Shown piece after piece: positions 19,121 through 27,266 of a stretch of DNA of 64,000 nt. The DNA comes from Immundisolibacterales bacterium (lineage in GTDB: Bacteria > Pseudomonadota > Gammaproteobacteria > HK1), in assembly GCA_026712715.1 (NCBI GenBank), contig JAPOPW010000060.1, positions 1 through 64,000 of the forward strand, given 5' to 3'. Every line of letters begins with the position of its first letter. Positions within the stretch are counted from its first letter, which is position 1. The position numbers and the translations under genes are program-made. Below the pieces are notes generated by a model. It was given only the letters and a program-made list of their open reading frames with translations. It was not told the origin of the DNA and ran no database searches.

Positions 19121-19164
19121 CGTCGCGTCTCTCTCGGTTCGGACGATGGGAACGGTACGGCAGG

Positions 19165-19593
19165 TCAGCTTTGCAGATGAAGCCGAACCATCTGCAAATC
19201 GCGCCGGATGGTCGCCTCGGAATACCCGGTCACCGATGCGACGATTCGGATCGCCTCGGGGTCGGTCAGCGGCTCGACCGGCCGCGTCGATTTGAACCAC
19301 AGAATCATCGTCGCGTAGAGCCACGCGCGCAGCCGCAGCTCGCGCGGTAACCGCCCCTTCGGGAAGTGCTTCCGGTACTCGTCGACCGCGAACACGATGT
19401 GCACGGGCGGTATCAGGTGAACGCGCGGAACGCGCTCGTGCAGAAACAGCCGCCGCACGAATTCAGCCTCGTCAATCGGATCCTGATGTTTGCCCGGGTT
19501 GCGCGGGAGGTACCGTTGCGCGATCGCGTGTTTCATCACGTCCCGGAACACCGCCCCCGTTCGCGTGTCGGGCGGAGGCTTGCGCGCGCTCAT
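19165..19593 (-). CDS. Hypothetical protein with a C-terminal helix-turn-helix-like segment
   Basis: A 142-residue protein whose ATG overlaps the integrase stop as ATGA, so the two are translationally coupled. The centre has EAEFVRRLFLHERVPRVHLIP and the segment RELRLRAWLYATMILWFKSTRPVEPLT. The C-terminus DPEAIRIVASVTGYSEATIRRDLQ reads like the recognition region of a DeoR-type HTH. It may regulate the integrase or the AlpA-like gene that follows. No family was recognised. Confidence 0.55.
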   Translation of the reverse strand: MSARKPPPDTRTGAVFRDVMKHAIAQRYLPRNPGKHQDPIDEAEFVRRLFLHERVPRVHLIPPVHIVFAVDEYRKHFPKGRLPRELRLRAWLYATMILWFKSTRPVEPLTDPEAIRIVASVTGYSEATIRRDLQMVRLHLQS

Positions 19594-20774
19594 GCCGACA
19601 GCCTCACGACGGCCGCCCGCTCGCCCGTCACGTACCGCGCCCATCGTTCCATGACGTCGGCCCGCCGCTCGAGCAGGTCCGACCGCGCATAGGCGGCTTC
19701 GGCCTTGTCCTTGACGACGTGGGCGAGGGCGGCCTCCGCCACGTCCCGGGCGATCCCAGTCTCCCCGCACCAGTCGCGAAACGAGCTCCTGAATCCGTGC
19801 GGGACGGCGTCGATGCCGCGATCCTTCATGGCCTTCGATAGCGTCATGTCCGATAGCGCCCGGCCGCGTTGCGACGGGAACACGAGCGAGTCCGGGGCGC
19901 AGTCGGAAAGCTCGCGGGCGGCCTCCAGGACCGCGAGGGCGGCGCCAGGGAGCGGCACGCGATGCTCCCGGCCCGCCTTCGTGCGCGAGCCCGGAATCGT
20001 CCACACGTCGCCGCTCACTTCGTCCCATCGCATGCCCCGGACCTCGCCCGACCGGGCCGCGGTCAGGACGACGAACTCGAGAGCGAGCCGCGTCGACGGC
20101 CATGCTTGCGAGGCGCGGATCGTCTCCAGGGCGCCCCGGACCTCGGCATGGGGAAGGGCGCGATGGTGCTTGCGCTTCGCCCCGTTCTTCGGGAGCGCGG
20201 CCCGCACCGCTTCGATGGGGGTCGCGTCGCGGTGTCCCCCGGCCACGGCCCACTTGAGCACCGCGCCGATCCGTTGCAACACCCGCCGCGCCGTCTCGCG
20301 TTTGTCGTTCCAGATCGGGCCGACCACCGCGAGCACGTCGTGCGCGGTGATGGCGGACACGCGCTTGGTCATGAGCGGGCCGGCGTAGTCGCGGAGGCTC
20401 GCCCGCCATTGCTTCTCCGACTTCCCGCCGTCGCGCCAGTTGGGACGCTGCAAGGCGAGCACGGCCTCGACACCCTCGGCGAAGGTCGGGACGCGCTCGG
20501 GGTTGCGGCGCGGGTCGCCGCCGGTGCGGGCGATCTTCCGGTTCGCCTGCGCCTTCGCCCGGGCCTCGCTCGGCGTGGTCCACTTGACGGAGCCGAGCCC
20601 GATGTCGACGCGCTTCCCGTCGATGGTCAGCCGTTGAAGGTAGGACTTCCGGATCGTCGTGGTGCCAGCCTTCGACGTGTGCGCCTGAACGTACAGGTAC
20701 AGCCCCGCGTCCCCGTCATGGTACTTTCCCGGTTCGGTGACGGCGGCGACGAATTTGGACGTTAGGCGTTTCAT
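19590..20774 (-). CDS. int: Tyrosine-type site-specific integrase
   Basis: A 394-residue integrase of the P4/DUF4102 type: an N-terminal arm-binding domain (LTSKFVAAVTEPGKYHDGDAGLYL), a core-binding domain (about 95-195) and a catalytic domain with Arg241 in TAARSGEVRGMRW, His326 and Arg329 in HGFRSSFRDWC, His352 in ALAHVV and the nucleophile Tyr362 in AAYARSD. It should recombine the 14-bp core in tRNA-Ser. The start ATG 20774 follows the conserved repeats near the right end; the promoter must lie between 20775 and 20908 inside the element. It transcribes toward the tRNA and away from the right att site. Confidence 0.93.
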   Translation of the reverse strand: MKRLTSKFVAAVTEPGKYHDGDAGLYLYVQAHTSKAGTTTIRKSYLQRLTIDGKRVDIGLGSVKWTTPSEARAKAQANRKIARTGGDPRRNPERVPTFAEGVEAVLALQRPNWRDGGKSEKQWRASLRDYAGPLMTKRVSAITAHDVLAVVGPIWNDKRETARRVLQRIGAVLKWAVAGGHRDATPIEAVRAALPKNGAKRKHHRALPHAEVRGALETIRASQAWPSTRLALEFVVLTAARSGEVRGMRWDEVSGDVWTIPGSRTKAGREHRVPLPGAALAVLEAARELSDCAPDSLVFPSQRGRALSDMTLSKAMKDRGIDAVPHGFRSSFRDWCGETGIARDVAEAALAHVVKDKAEAAYARSDLLERRADVMERWARYVTGERAAVVRLSA

Positions 20775-20776
20775 GG

Positions 20777-20802
20777 TGTCTCCCCCTGTGTCTCCACGGA
20801 CG
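20777..20802 (+). repeat. Right arm-type repeat of the element
   Basis: Second copy of the 26-bp sequence found at 10819-10844 (22 of 26 identical, same orientation). It lies immediately upstream of the integrase start, where integrase binding could also repress its own promoter. Confidence 0.5.
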
Positions 20803-20908
20803 GGAGGATATATCACGAAACAGCGAGATACAATCGGATACGATAAGCCTTTGAATATCCGAACATCTTGGCACGGTGCGAGACAGTGAGAAACACCCCG
20901 CGGGGGGA

Positions 20909-20922
20909 CACCCTCTCCGCCA
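20909..20922 (+). repeat. Right attachment core (attR)
   Basis: CACCCTCTCCGCCA, identical to the last 14 nt of tRNA-Ser. No other tRNA structure surrounds it, so it marks the junction between the element and the chromosome. The host hydroxyacid dehydrogenase gene starts 62 bp further on. Confidence 0.88.
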
Positions 20923-20983
20923 TCGTTCGCATCTGCTTGGCGTATCCCGGTGGCAAGCGGTCCACGGATTGCCGGAGACATCG

Positions 20984-21931
20984 ATGCGGCCGGTGCTGAT
21001 CGCCCACAACGAGCCGGACGATTTCCGCGACCTGCTTGCCGGCCGGTTTCCTGGTGTCGAGTTCGTGTACGCAGCGACGGCCGAGGGGGTCGCCGAGGGG
21101 CTTGCGCGGCACGACCCCGAGGTGGTCTTCTCGGTCAAGCATCCGGGGTTTCCGGGCCCCGTGCACGCTCCGATCCCGACTCATCCCTCGGTGCGCTGGA
21201 TTCAGGTGGGCGGCTCGGGGTTCGACCATCTCCAGCCCTGGGACGAGGCAAGGGTCACCGTGACCAACGGCGCCGGGGTTCTCGCCCCCTACCTTGCGGA
21301 AAGCGTTGCCGGCGCCATGCTCGCCCTTGGCTGCGGATTCCTCGGGTACCTCGAGCAGCAGCGCGCGCGGCGCTGGGCGCCGGTATCGTTCACGCCGCTC
21401 CGTGGCCGGACGCTGCTCGTCGTCGGCTTCGGGAAGATCGGGGCCTGTGTCGCGCGCAACGCGAAGGCGCTCGGCATGCGGGTGGTGGCGATTCGGGGAC
21501 GGCCCGCCCCCCATCCCGCGGCCGACGAGATGCACGGTCCGCAAGCGCTCGAAACGCTTCTTCCGGAGGCCGACTTCGTTTCCCTGCACGTGCGGTTGAA
21601 CGCCGCGACGCACGGGCTCCTTTCACGCGGCGCAATCGCGGCGATGAAGCCGGGGGCGGTGCTGGTCAATACCTCGCGGGGGGCGGTGGTCGACGAGTCC
21701 GCTCTGATCGAAGCGCTTCGTTCGGGACACCTCGCAGGCGCCTATCTCGACGTGTTCGAGACCGAGCCTCTGCCCGCCACGAGTCCGCTGTGGTCCATGC
21801 CCAACGTTCTCGTTACCCCGCACGCGTCGGACAACGTCGTCGGTTGGCCCCGCCGCTTCGCGGAGCTGTTCGCGGACAATCTCGAACGCTGGCGCTCCGG
21901 CGAGCCGCTCCAGAACGTCGTTTCCCAATGA
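20984..21931 (+). CDS. D-2-hydroxyacid dehydrogenase (NAD(P)-dependent)
   Basis: A 315-residue protein of the D-isomer 2-hydroxyacid dehydrogenase family. The nucleotide-binding loop is VGFGKIGACVARNA (about 150-163), and VRWIQVGGSGFDHL, NGAGVLAPYLAESVAGAML, LVNTSRGAVVDESALIEAL and LDVFETEPLP are typical substrate and catalytic regions, with the expected Arg in NTSRG, Glu in VFETEPLP and His in VTPHASDN. It reduces a 2-keto acid or oxidises the corresponding D-hydroxyacid. The first chromosomal gene after the element; its promoter lies at or near attR, so integration may have changed its upstream sequence. Confidence 0.9.
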   Translation: MRPVLIAHNEPDDFRDLLAGRFPGVEFVYAATAEGVAEGLARHDPEVVFSVKHPGFPGPVHAPIPTHPSVRWIQVGGSGFDHLQPWDEARVTVTNGAGVLAPYLAESVAGAMLALGCGFLGYLEQQRARRWAPVSFTPLRGRTLLVVGFGKIGACVARNAKALGMRVVAIRGRPAPHPAADEMHGPQALETLLPEADFVSLHVRLNAATHGLLSRGAIAAMKPGAVLVNTSRGAVVDESALIEALRSGHLAGAYLDVFETEPLPATSPLWSMPNVLVTPHASDNVVGWPRRFAELFADNLERWRSGEPLQNVVSQ

Positions 21932-22099
21932 GCGCGCCGGCGATCCGGATTCGATGCGTTTCTTGACCTCCGGACTCCCGCCGTGGCGAAATTCCGGTAC
22001 CCGTCACTTCGTGCATGCTCGCGTGGCGAATCGCCCACCCCTTCGTTCGCATCCCGGTTCGTCCCGAATCGCAGACCGGTGCCGGCCGGGCCATTCGCC

Positions 22100-24100
22100 A
22101 TGAACGCCGGCACCCTGCCGAGGATCGTGCTCGTCCAGATGGAGGTCGCGCCCGGGCGGCCCGACCGGAACGTGGAGCGCATGCTCGCGACCATCGAGCG
22201 TCACCGGGAAGCCGAAGTCGTGGTGTTCTCCGAGATGTGCGTGCCGGGGTATCTCATCGGCGATGCCTGGGAGATTGACGCCCTGGTGACCGACTTCGCG
22301 AGCTGGAGCGATGCGGTGCGCGAGGCGAGCACCGGACTCACGGTGCTCTTCGGCAACGTGGCGGTCGACTCCTCCCGTCCCGGCGAGGACGGGCGGCTGC
22401 GGAAGTTCAACGCGGTGTACGTGTGCCACGACGGAGCGTACGTGGTTCGCCCCGGCGTGCCCGGAAACCTTCCGTGCGGGATCCATCCGAAGACCCTGAA
22501 CCCGAACTACCGGTTCTTCGACGACGACCGGCACTTCCACTCCGTGCGCAAGCTCGCGGTGGAGCACGGACGCCCGGTGGCCGACTGGATGAAGCCCTAC
22601 GAGGTGCCGCGCCGTGACGGCGGCGCATTCCGTTTCGGCGTCCAGGTCTGTGAGGACGTCTGGTGCCAGGACTACGCGGGTGAGGACGGCGTGCTCGACA
22701 CGGTCGCGATGTGGCGCCGCAACGACGCCGAGGCGGTGTTCAACCTCTCCGCTTCTCCCTGGACCTGGGAGAAGAACGACAAGCGCCACCGCACGGTGCG
22801 GGAAGTGCTGGCCGGCTCCCCCATCCCGTTCTTCTACGTGAACCAAGTGGGGGCGCAGAACAACGGCAAGAACGTGCTCGTGTTCGACGGCGACACCACC
22901 GCCTATGCGTCCGACGGGACGGTGGTCGGGAGCCTCCCGCCGTGGCGCGAGGGTGAGCTCGAGGCGACGGTCGTTCCTGCGCGCGCAATGGCCGCGCCCG
23001 TTACGGCCGATGCCGGCGAGGTCCGCGCCGCCGTGGAGGGCGGATCCGCGACGCGGGGAGGGCGGGTGGCGGAGCTGGATGCCATCCTTCGAGCCCTCAC
23101 CACCGGTCTTCGTCACCTCGACCATGTCCGCGGTGGCGCGGCCCGTTACCTGGTCGGCGTGAGCGGCGGCATCGACTCGAGCCTCGTGGCGTCGCTCCTG
23201 GTTCACGCCCTCGGCCCGGAACGCGTCCTCGCGGTGAACATGCCGACCCGCTTCAATTCCGACATCACCCGCGACAATGCCCGCAGGCTTTGCGCGCGCC
23301 TCGGGGTGGACTACCTCGTCCGTCCCATCGAGGAGCTGTACGAACGGGTGGCGGAAGTCGTTCGCGGCGCGCGCTTCGCGGCCGGCGAGGGCACGTATAC
23401 GACCCTGGTGGACGAGAACGTCCAGGCGCGCATCCGGGGCGCGGACGTGCTTGCCGGCCTCGCGGCCAAGTTCGGCGCGGTGTTCACCAACAACGGCAAC
23501 AAGACGGAGACCGCGCTCGGCTACGCCACTCTCTACGGGGACGTCAACGGGGCGATCGCGCCCATTGCGGACCTCTACAAGACCGACGTGTTCGCCCTCG
23601 CACGACACTTGAACGAGACCGTGTTCGAGGGCGAGACGATCCCCGCCAACCTCTACGACGGCACCACCGTGCCGAGCGCGGAGCTCTCCGGCGCCCAGGA
23701 CGTCACGAAGGGTCTCGGCGATCCGATCCGTTACGGCTACCACGACGCGGTGCTCCGGCAGATGATCGAGTATCGTCACCATCTGGTTGATTTTTTCGAG
23801 TGGATGCTCGACGGCAGGTTCTTCGACCGGATCGCATGGCACGGCTCGAAGCCGTCGCCCGATGACTTCGGCAGCGCCGAGGAATGGCTCGAGGACCTCG
23901 AGTGGATCGACCGTCAGCTTCGCGTGAACTACTTCAAGCGCATCCAGGCCCCCCCGATCATCGTGGTCAGCAAACGCGCGTTCGGCTTCGATCTGCGCGA
24001 ATCGCAGGTGCCGGAGTATCGGCCGCGTTGCTACGATGCGCTACGTGAGGAGGTGGCGCGAATCGACTTCGAGGCCGTGCTCCGACGCGCCGCCGCCTGA
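22100..24100 (+). CDS. nadE: Glutamine-dependent NAD(+) synthetase
   Basis: A 666-residue two-domain enzyme. The N-terminal nitrilase-type glutaminase (1-300) shows Glu45 in VVFSEMCVPGY, Lys131 in HPKTLNPNYR and Cys184 in VCEDVWCQDY; the synthetase domain has the P-loop GVSGGIDSSL (353-362), ITRDNARRLCARLGV, TNNGNKTETALGYATLYGD and the C-terminal KRAFGFDLRESQ. It converts nicotinic acid adenine dinucleotide to NAD with ammonia from glutamine. The start ATG 22100 was chosen over an open, non-homologous extension. Confidence 0.93.
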   Translation: MNAGTLPRIVLVQMEVAPGRPDRNVERMLATIERHREAEVVVFSEMCVPGYLIGDAWEIDALVTDFASWSDAVREASTGLTVLFGNVAVDSSRPGEDGRLRKFNAVYVCHDGAYVVRPGVPGNLPCGIHPKTLNPNYRFFDDDRHFHSVRKLAVEHGRPVADWMKPYEVPRRDGGAFRFGVQVCEDVWCQDYAGEDGVLDTVAMWRRNDAEAVFNLSASPWTWEKNDKRHRTVREVLAGSPIPFFYVNQVGAQNNGKNVLVFDGDTTAYASDGTVVGSLPPWREGELEATVVPARAMAAPVTADAGEVRAAVEGGSATRGGRVAELDAILRALTTGLRHLDHVRGGAARYLVGVSGGIDSSLVASLLVHALGPERVLAVNMPTRFNSDITRDNARRLCARLGVDYLVRPIEELYERVAEVVRGARFAAGEGTYTTLVDENVQARIRGADVLAGLAAKFGAVFTNNGNKTETALGYATLYGDVNGAIAPIADLYKTDVFALARHLNETVFEGETIPANLYDGTTVPSAELSGAQDVTKGLGDPIRYGYHDAVLRQMIEYRHHLVDFFEWMLDGRFFDRIAWHGSKPSPDDFGSAEEWLEDLEWIDRQLRVNYFKRIQAPPIIVVSKRAFGFDLRESQVPEYRPRCYDALREEVARIDFEAVLRRAAA

Positions 24101-24417
24101 GCGTCCGCCTCGCCCGGCACCGGCGCCGGCTCGGGGTCCGGGCCGGGCACGGAGCCGGGGACCAGGGACCCGCGGGCGGCTTCCCGCCAGGTGCTCGCTC
24201 TCGCCATCGGGGCGATCGCGGTCTTCTGCGTGCGGCTGGTCTACCGGCGGGTGGAGTACCGGCATGCGCCGCCGCTTTCTTGCCCGGCGTGGGCTTCTCT
24301 ACCTCCCCGCGAGCGTCGAGAACTTCGGAGTCGCCCGTGCCGGGTCCGTCGCGTTCTGACATCCGGTCTCAATTGGTAGACTGGGGCCGGATCGCACCTC
24401 GAAACGGAGAATGCCGA
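24101..24417. other. Intergenic region after nadE
   Basis: 317 bp of very GC-rich sequence. Runs such as GGCACCGGCGCCGGC and CGGGCCGGGC near 24117-24150 could fold as a terminator for nadE. The last 60 bp become less GC-rich (TCAATTGGTAGACT) and probably hold the promoter of the peptidase gene. No gene is convincingly present. Confidence 0.4.
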
Positions 24418-25590
24418 ATGCGGCGAACCGCCAGCCCCGAACGCTCTGCCGGCACCGGCGGCAACGAGCCCCGCATCGACGCGGACGAGATTCTGGACGG
24501 AATCCTGGAGTGGGTCCGCATCGAATCGCCTTCGCATGACGCGCCGGCCGTCAACCGCATGGTGGACCGCGTGGAGTCGGCCATGCGGTCTCTCACCTCG
24601 CGCGTGGAACGCACCCCCGGCCGCGAAGGGTTCGGCGACCTCCTCGAGGTGCGAAGCGAATGGGGTGGCGACGGACCCGGCATCCTGGTCCTCAGCCACC
24701 TCGACACCGTCCACCCGATCGGCACCATCGACGAGACGCTCCCAATCCGCCGGGAAGGCGATCGGGTCTACGGCCCCGGCATCTACGACATGAAGGGCGG
24801 GGCGTATCTCGCCGCCTACGCGTTCCGGCATCTCGTGCCAACGGGACGGCAGACCCCTTTGCCCATCACGTTCCTGTTCGTCCCGGAGGAAGAGGTCGGA
24901 AGTCCCACCTCGCGCGCCGCCATCGAGACGGCCGCCCGAGCGAACCGCTACGTGCTCGTCACCGAGCCGGCCCGCGACGGCGGGCGCATCGTGACCGCCC
25001 GCAAGGGGGTCGCGATCTTCGATGTCGAAGTCACGGGCCGGCCGTCCCACGCCGGGGTGCGCCACGAGGACGGCCGGAGCGCGATCCGGGAGATGGCCCG
25101 GCAGATCCTGCGGCTCGAGGAAATGACCGACTACGAGCGCGGCGTGACCCTGAATGTCGGGGTCGTGGAGGGAGGCACCGGCTCGAACGTGGTGCCGGCG
25201 AAGTGTCGGGCGCAGGTCGACATGCGCGTCCCGTCGCCGGAGGCGGGCGAGGAGATGTGCGCCCGGGTGCGCGGCCTCGAGCCCTTCGATCCGGACGTGA
25301 GGGTGGAGGTGACGGGCGGCATGAACCGGCCGCCATACGAGAAGGGGGCCGCGATCGAGGCACTCTTCGAGCACGCGAGGGACCTCGCGGCGCAAATCGG
25401 CTTCGAGCTCGGCGACGTCAAGACCGGTGGCGGGAGCGACGGCAACTTCACCGCCGCCCTGGGCATTCCGACCCTGGACGGACTCGGGGTGGACGGCTAC
25501 GGGGCGCACAGCCACGAGGAGCACATGTACTTCTCGTCCCTCGAGCCGCGCGCGCGGCTCATGCTGCGCCTTCTCGAAACCCTGGAGTGA
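24418..25590 (+). CDS. M20-family metallopeptidase (glutamate carboxypeptidase-like)
   Basis: A 390-residue di-zinc hydrolase. Metal ligands and catalytic residues are visible: His94 and Asp96 in LSHLDTVHP, Asp124 in GIYDMKGGAY, Glu157/158 in FVPEEEVGS and a C-terminal HSHEEHM. The order and spacing match carboxypeptidase G2/ArgE-type enzymes that release a C-terminal amino acid such as glutamate or remove an N-acyl group. No signal peptide, so it is cytoplasmic. It is followed at once by an acyltransferase gene whose ATG overlaps its stop codon by one base, so the two form an operon. Confidence 0.88.
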   Translation: MRRTASPERSAGTGGNEPRIDADEILDGILEWVRIESPSHDAPAVNRMVDRVESAMRSLTSRVERTPGREGFGDLLEVRSEWGGDGPGILVLSHLDTVHPIGTIDETLPIRREGDRVYGPGIYDMKGGAYLAAYAFRHLVPTGRQTPLPITFLFVPEEEVGSPTSRAAIETAARANRYVLVTEPARDGGRIVTARKGVAIFDVEVTGRPSHAGVRHEDGRSAIREMARQILRLEEMTDYERGVTLNVGVVEGGTGSNVVPAKCRAQVDMRVPSPEAGEEMCARVRGLEPFDPDVRVEVTGGMNRPPYEKGAAIEALFEHARDLAAQIGFELGDVKTGGGSDGNFTAALGIPTLDGLGVDGYGAHSHEEHMYFSSLEPRARLMLRLLETLE

Positions 25591-26795
25591 TGCGGCCGAG
25601 CGATCGAGCGATGCCGGCCGAAGCACGCTACACCCTTCGCACCGTCAACGACATCGCGGAGATTCCGGCCGCGGACTGGGACGCGTGCGCGCATCCGCCC
25701 GGCATCCCGGTCGACCCCTTCCTCGGGCATGCCTTCCTGAACGCGCTCGAGGCGAGCGGCTCGGTCCATCCGAATACCGGGTGGCTGCCGTACCACGCGG
25801 TCCTCGACGACCCGGGGGGCCGGCTGGCCGGGGTCGTACCGCTCTACGTCAAGGGACACTCTCAGGGGGAGTATGTCTTCGACCACGGGTGGGCGGAGGC
25901 GTTCGAGCACGCGGGCGGGCGCTATTACCCGAAGCTCCTCGGGGCGGTGCCGTTCACCCCGGCGGCCGGGCGGCGGCTGCTCGTGCGGGCGGGGGGGCAG
26001 GGGGGCGGGCACGAGATCGAGAGACACCTCGTCGCGGGCTGCGTCGAGATCGCCCGCCAGCTCGAAGTGTCCTCCCTGCACTTCAACTTTCTCGAGTCGG
26101 CCCAGTGGGAACGGCTGGCCGCCCTCGGCTTCCTGCGCCGCACCGACCAGCAGTTCCATTGGCGCAACGAGGGCTACGCGAGCTTCGACGACTTCCTCGG
26201 CCGGCTCAGCTCGAAGAAGCGGAAGAACCTCCGGCGCGAGCGCCGCATTGCGCTCGAGAACGGAATCGAGGTGGAGTGGGTCACGGGATCCGACCTGCGC
26301 GAGCACCACTGGGATGCGTTCCACGAGTTCTACCTCGACACGGGCAGCCGCAAGTGGGGACGCCCCTACCTCAACCGGCGGTTCTTCGGGCTCGTCGGCG
26401 AGACCCTGGCGGAGCGGACCCTGCTCGTGATGTGCCGGCGCGCCGGACGCTACATCGCCGGGGCGCTCAATTTCATCGGGGGGGACACCCTTTTCGGGCG
26501 CAACTGGGGCTGCATCGAAGATCATCCGATGCTGCATTTCGAGGCGTGCTACTACCAGGCCATCGACTTCGCGATTGCCCACGGGCTTCGCTACGTCGAG
26601 GCGGGGGCCCAGGGCCCGCACAAGATCGCCCGCGGCTACCTGCCCCGCCAGACCCGGAGCGCCCACTGGATCGCGCACGAGGGCCTGCGGGACGCGGTCG
26701 CGCGCTACCTCGTGCGCGAACGCCACCTCGTCGCGGAGTCGATGGAGGTGATCGCGTCCCACACGCCGTTCCGGCGCGACGGCTCCGGCGGGTGA
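25590..26795 (+). CDS. FemAB-like acyltransferase (DUF482 / GNAT-fold)
   Basis: A 401-residue protein of the peptidogalycan-type FemAB-like family: WDACAHPPGIPVDPFLGHAFLNALEASG near the N-terminus, DDPGGRLAGVVPLYVKGHSQGEYVFDHGWA, SSLHFNFLES, FLGRLSSKKRKNLRRER, FYLDTGSRKWGRPYLNR and EAGAQGPHKIARGYLP. These enzymes are predicted to transfer acyl or aminoacyl groups; the real substrate is unknown. The start codon overlaps the M20 peptidase stop, suggesting that the pair acts on related N-acyl compounds or cell-wall peptides. A second in-frame Met (residue 8) is an alternative start. Confidence 0.85.
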   Translation: MRPSDRAMPAEARYTLRTVNDIAEIPAADWDACAHPPGIPVDPFLGHAFLNALEASGSVHPNTGWLPYHAVLDDPGGRLAGVVPLYVKGHSQGEYVFDHGWAEAFEHAGGRYYPKLLGAVPFTPAAGRRLLVRAGGQGGGHEIERHLVAGCVEIARQLEVSSLHFNFLESAQWERLAALGFLRRTDQQFHWRNEGYASFDDFLGRLSSKKRKNLRRERRIALENGIEVEWVTGSDLREHHWDAFHEFYLDTGSRKWGRPYLNRRFFGLVGETLAERTLLVMCRRAGRYIAGALNFIGGDTLFGRNWGCIEDHPMLHFEACYYQAIDFAIAHGLRYVEAGAQGPHKIARGYLPRQTRSAHWIAHEGLRDAVARYLVRERHLVAESMEVIASHTPFRRDGSGG

Positions 26796-26816
26796 GCGCC
26801 GGCCGCGTCCGGCCGC

Positions 26817-27266
26817 TCAGGACCGTCCGTCGATCGCGAAGAAGCGGGCGACGGCGGGCGGCATCTTCTCGGTATCGATCTGAAAGAGCTCCAGCAGGAT
26901 CCCGTCCGGCGCCGCGCACATGAGGTAGCGCCACGCTCCGAACTCGCGAATGCCGGAGCGAAACGGCACGCCTTGGGTGGCGAGCCGCCGGTGCAGGGCG
27001 GGAAGGTCGTCGGTCTGGATTCCCACGTGGTGCCATGCACCGCCGGTCGCGCCGCGCGGAGGCTGATCGTAGATGTTGAGCCGCCCGGTGCCGACCTGCA
27101 TGAACACGTTGCGGGCGCCCCCGAAGTCCCCGTCGAAAACGACCTCGCCGCCCAGCTTGTCGCGCCACCACGCGACGGTGGCATCGATGTCGCTCGCGAA
27201 GATGTGGACGTGATGCAGGTTGGCGGCGGGCGGCGGAGGTCCGTCCGGCGGCGCGGCGCGTGGCAT
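26817..27266 (-). CDS. VOC/glyoxalase-fold protein
   Basis: A 149-residue protein with one vicinal-oxygen-chelate domain duplicated as two beta-alpha-beta-beta-beta modules: NLHHVHIFASDIDATVAWW at the start of the first, WHHVGIQTDDLPALHRRL of the second and ILLELFQID at the end. Metal-ligand positions (His in HHVHIF, His in WHHVG, Glu in LLELFQ) are kept, so it is probably an active metalloenzyme such as a dioxygenase, lyase or epimerase. Immediately upstream lies the dispersed 75-nt element that also precedes the other VOC gene of this window. Confidence 0.85.
   Translation of the reverse strand: MPRAAPPDGPPPPAANLHHVHIFASDIDATVAWWRDKLGGEVVFDGDFGGARNVFMQVGTGRLNIYDQPPRGATGGAWHHVGIQTDDLPALHRRLATQGVPFRSGIREFGAWRYLMCAAPDGILLELFQIDTEKMPPAVARFFAIDGRS

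Larger units (their letters stand above)
10751..20922. mobile_element. 10.16-kb integrated element in tRNA-Ser: capsid-forming satellite-like or tail-less prophage
   Basis: The unit runs from the 3' end of tRNA-Ser to an exact 14-bp copy of that end at 20909-20922 and holds a tyrosine integrase near the right end. All its genes lie on the minus strand: integrase, HTH-like protein, AlpA-like regulator, RepA-like ATPase, two small unknowns, portal, major capsid protein, 44-codon ORF, prohead protease, GpA-type terminase (disrupted), and three small proteins of head/connector type. Tail tube, tape measure, fibre, lysin, holin and CI-like repressor genes are not seen. This set is what capsid-forming PICI-type satellites carry, but decay of a larger prophage is an alternative. 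The small size, compactness and paired arm repeats favour a complete small element; the broken terminase argues for decay. Confidence 0.85.

Noticed and set aside
18923-20774. CI-like repressor or other lysogeny control gene in the element
   Set aside because: Only the AlpA-like protein and an HTH-like 142-residue protein are seen; neither has repressor architecture.
24191-24379. 62-residue hydrophobic ORF after nadE
   Set aside because: GTG start, no ribosome-binding site, hydrophobic only at the start then Arg/Pro-rich; probably a high-GC artefact.
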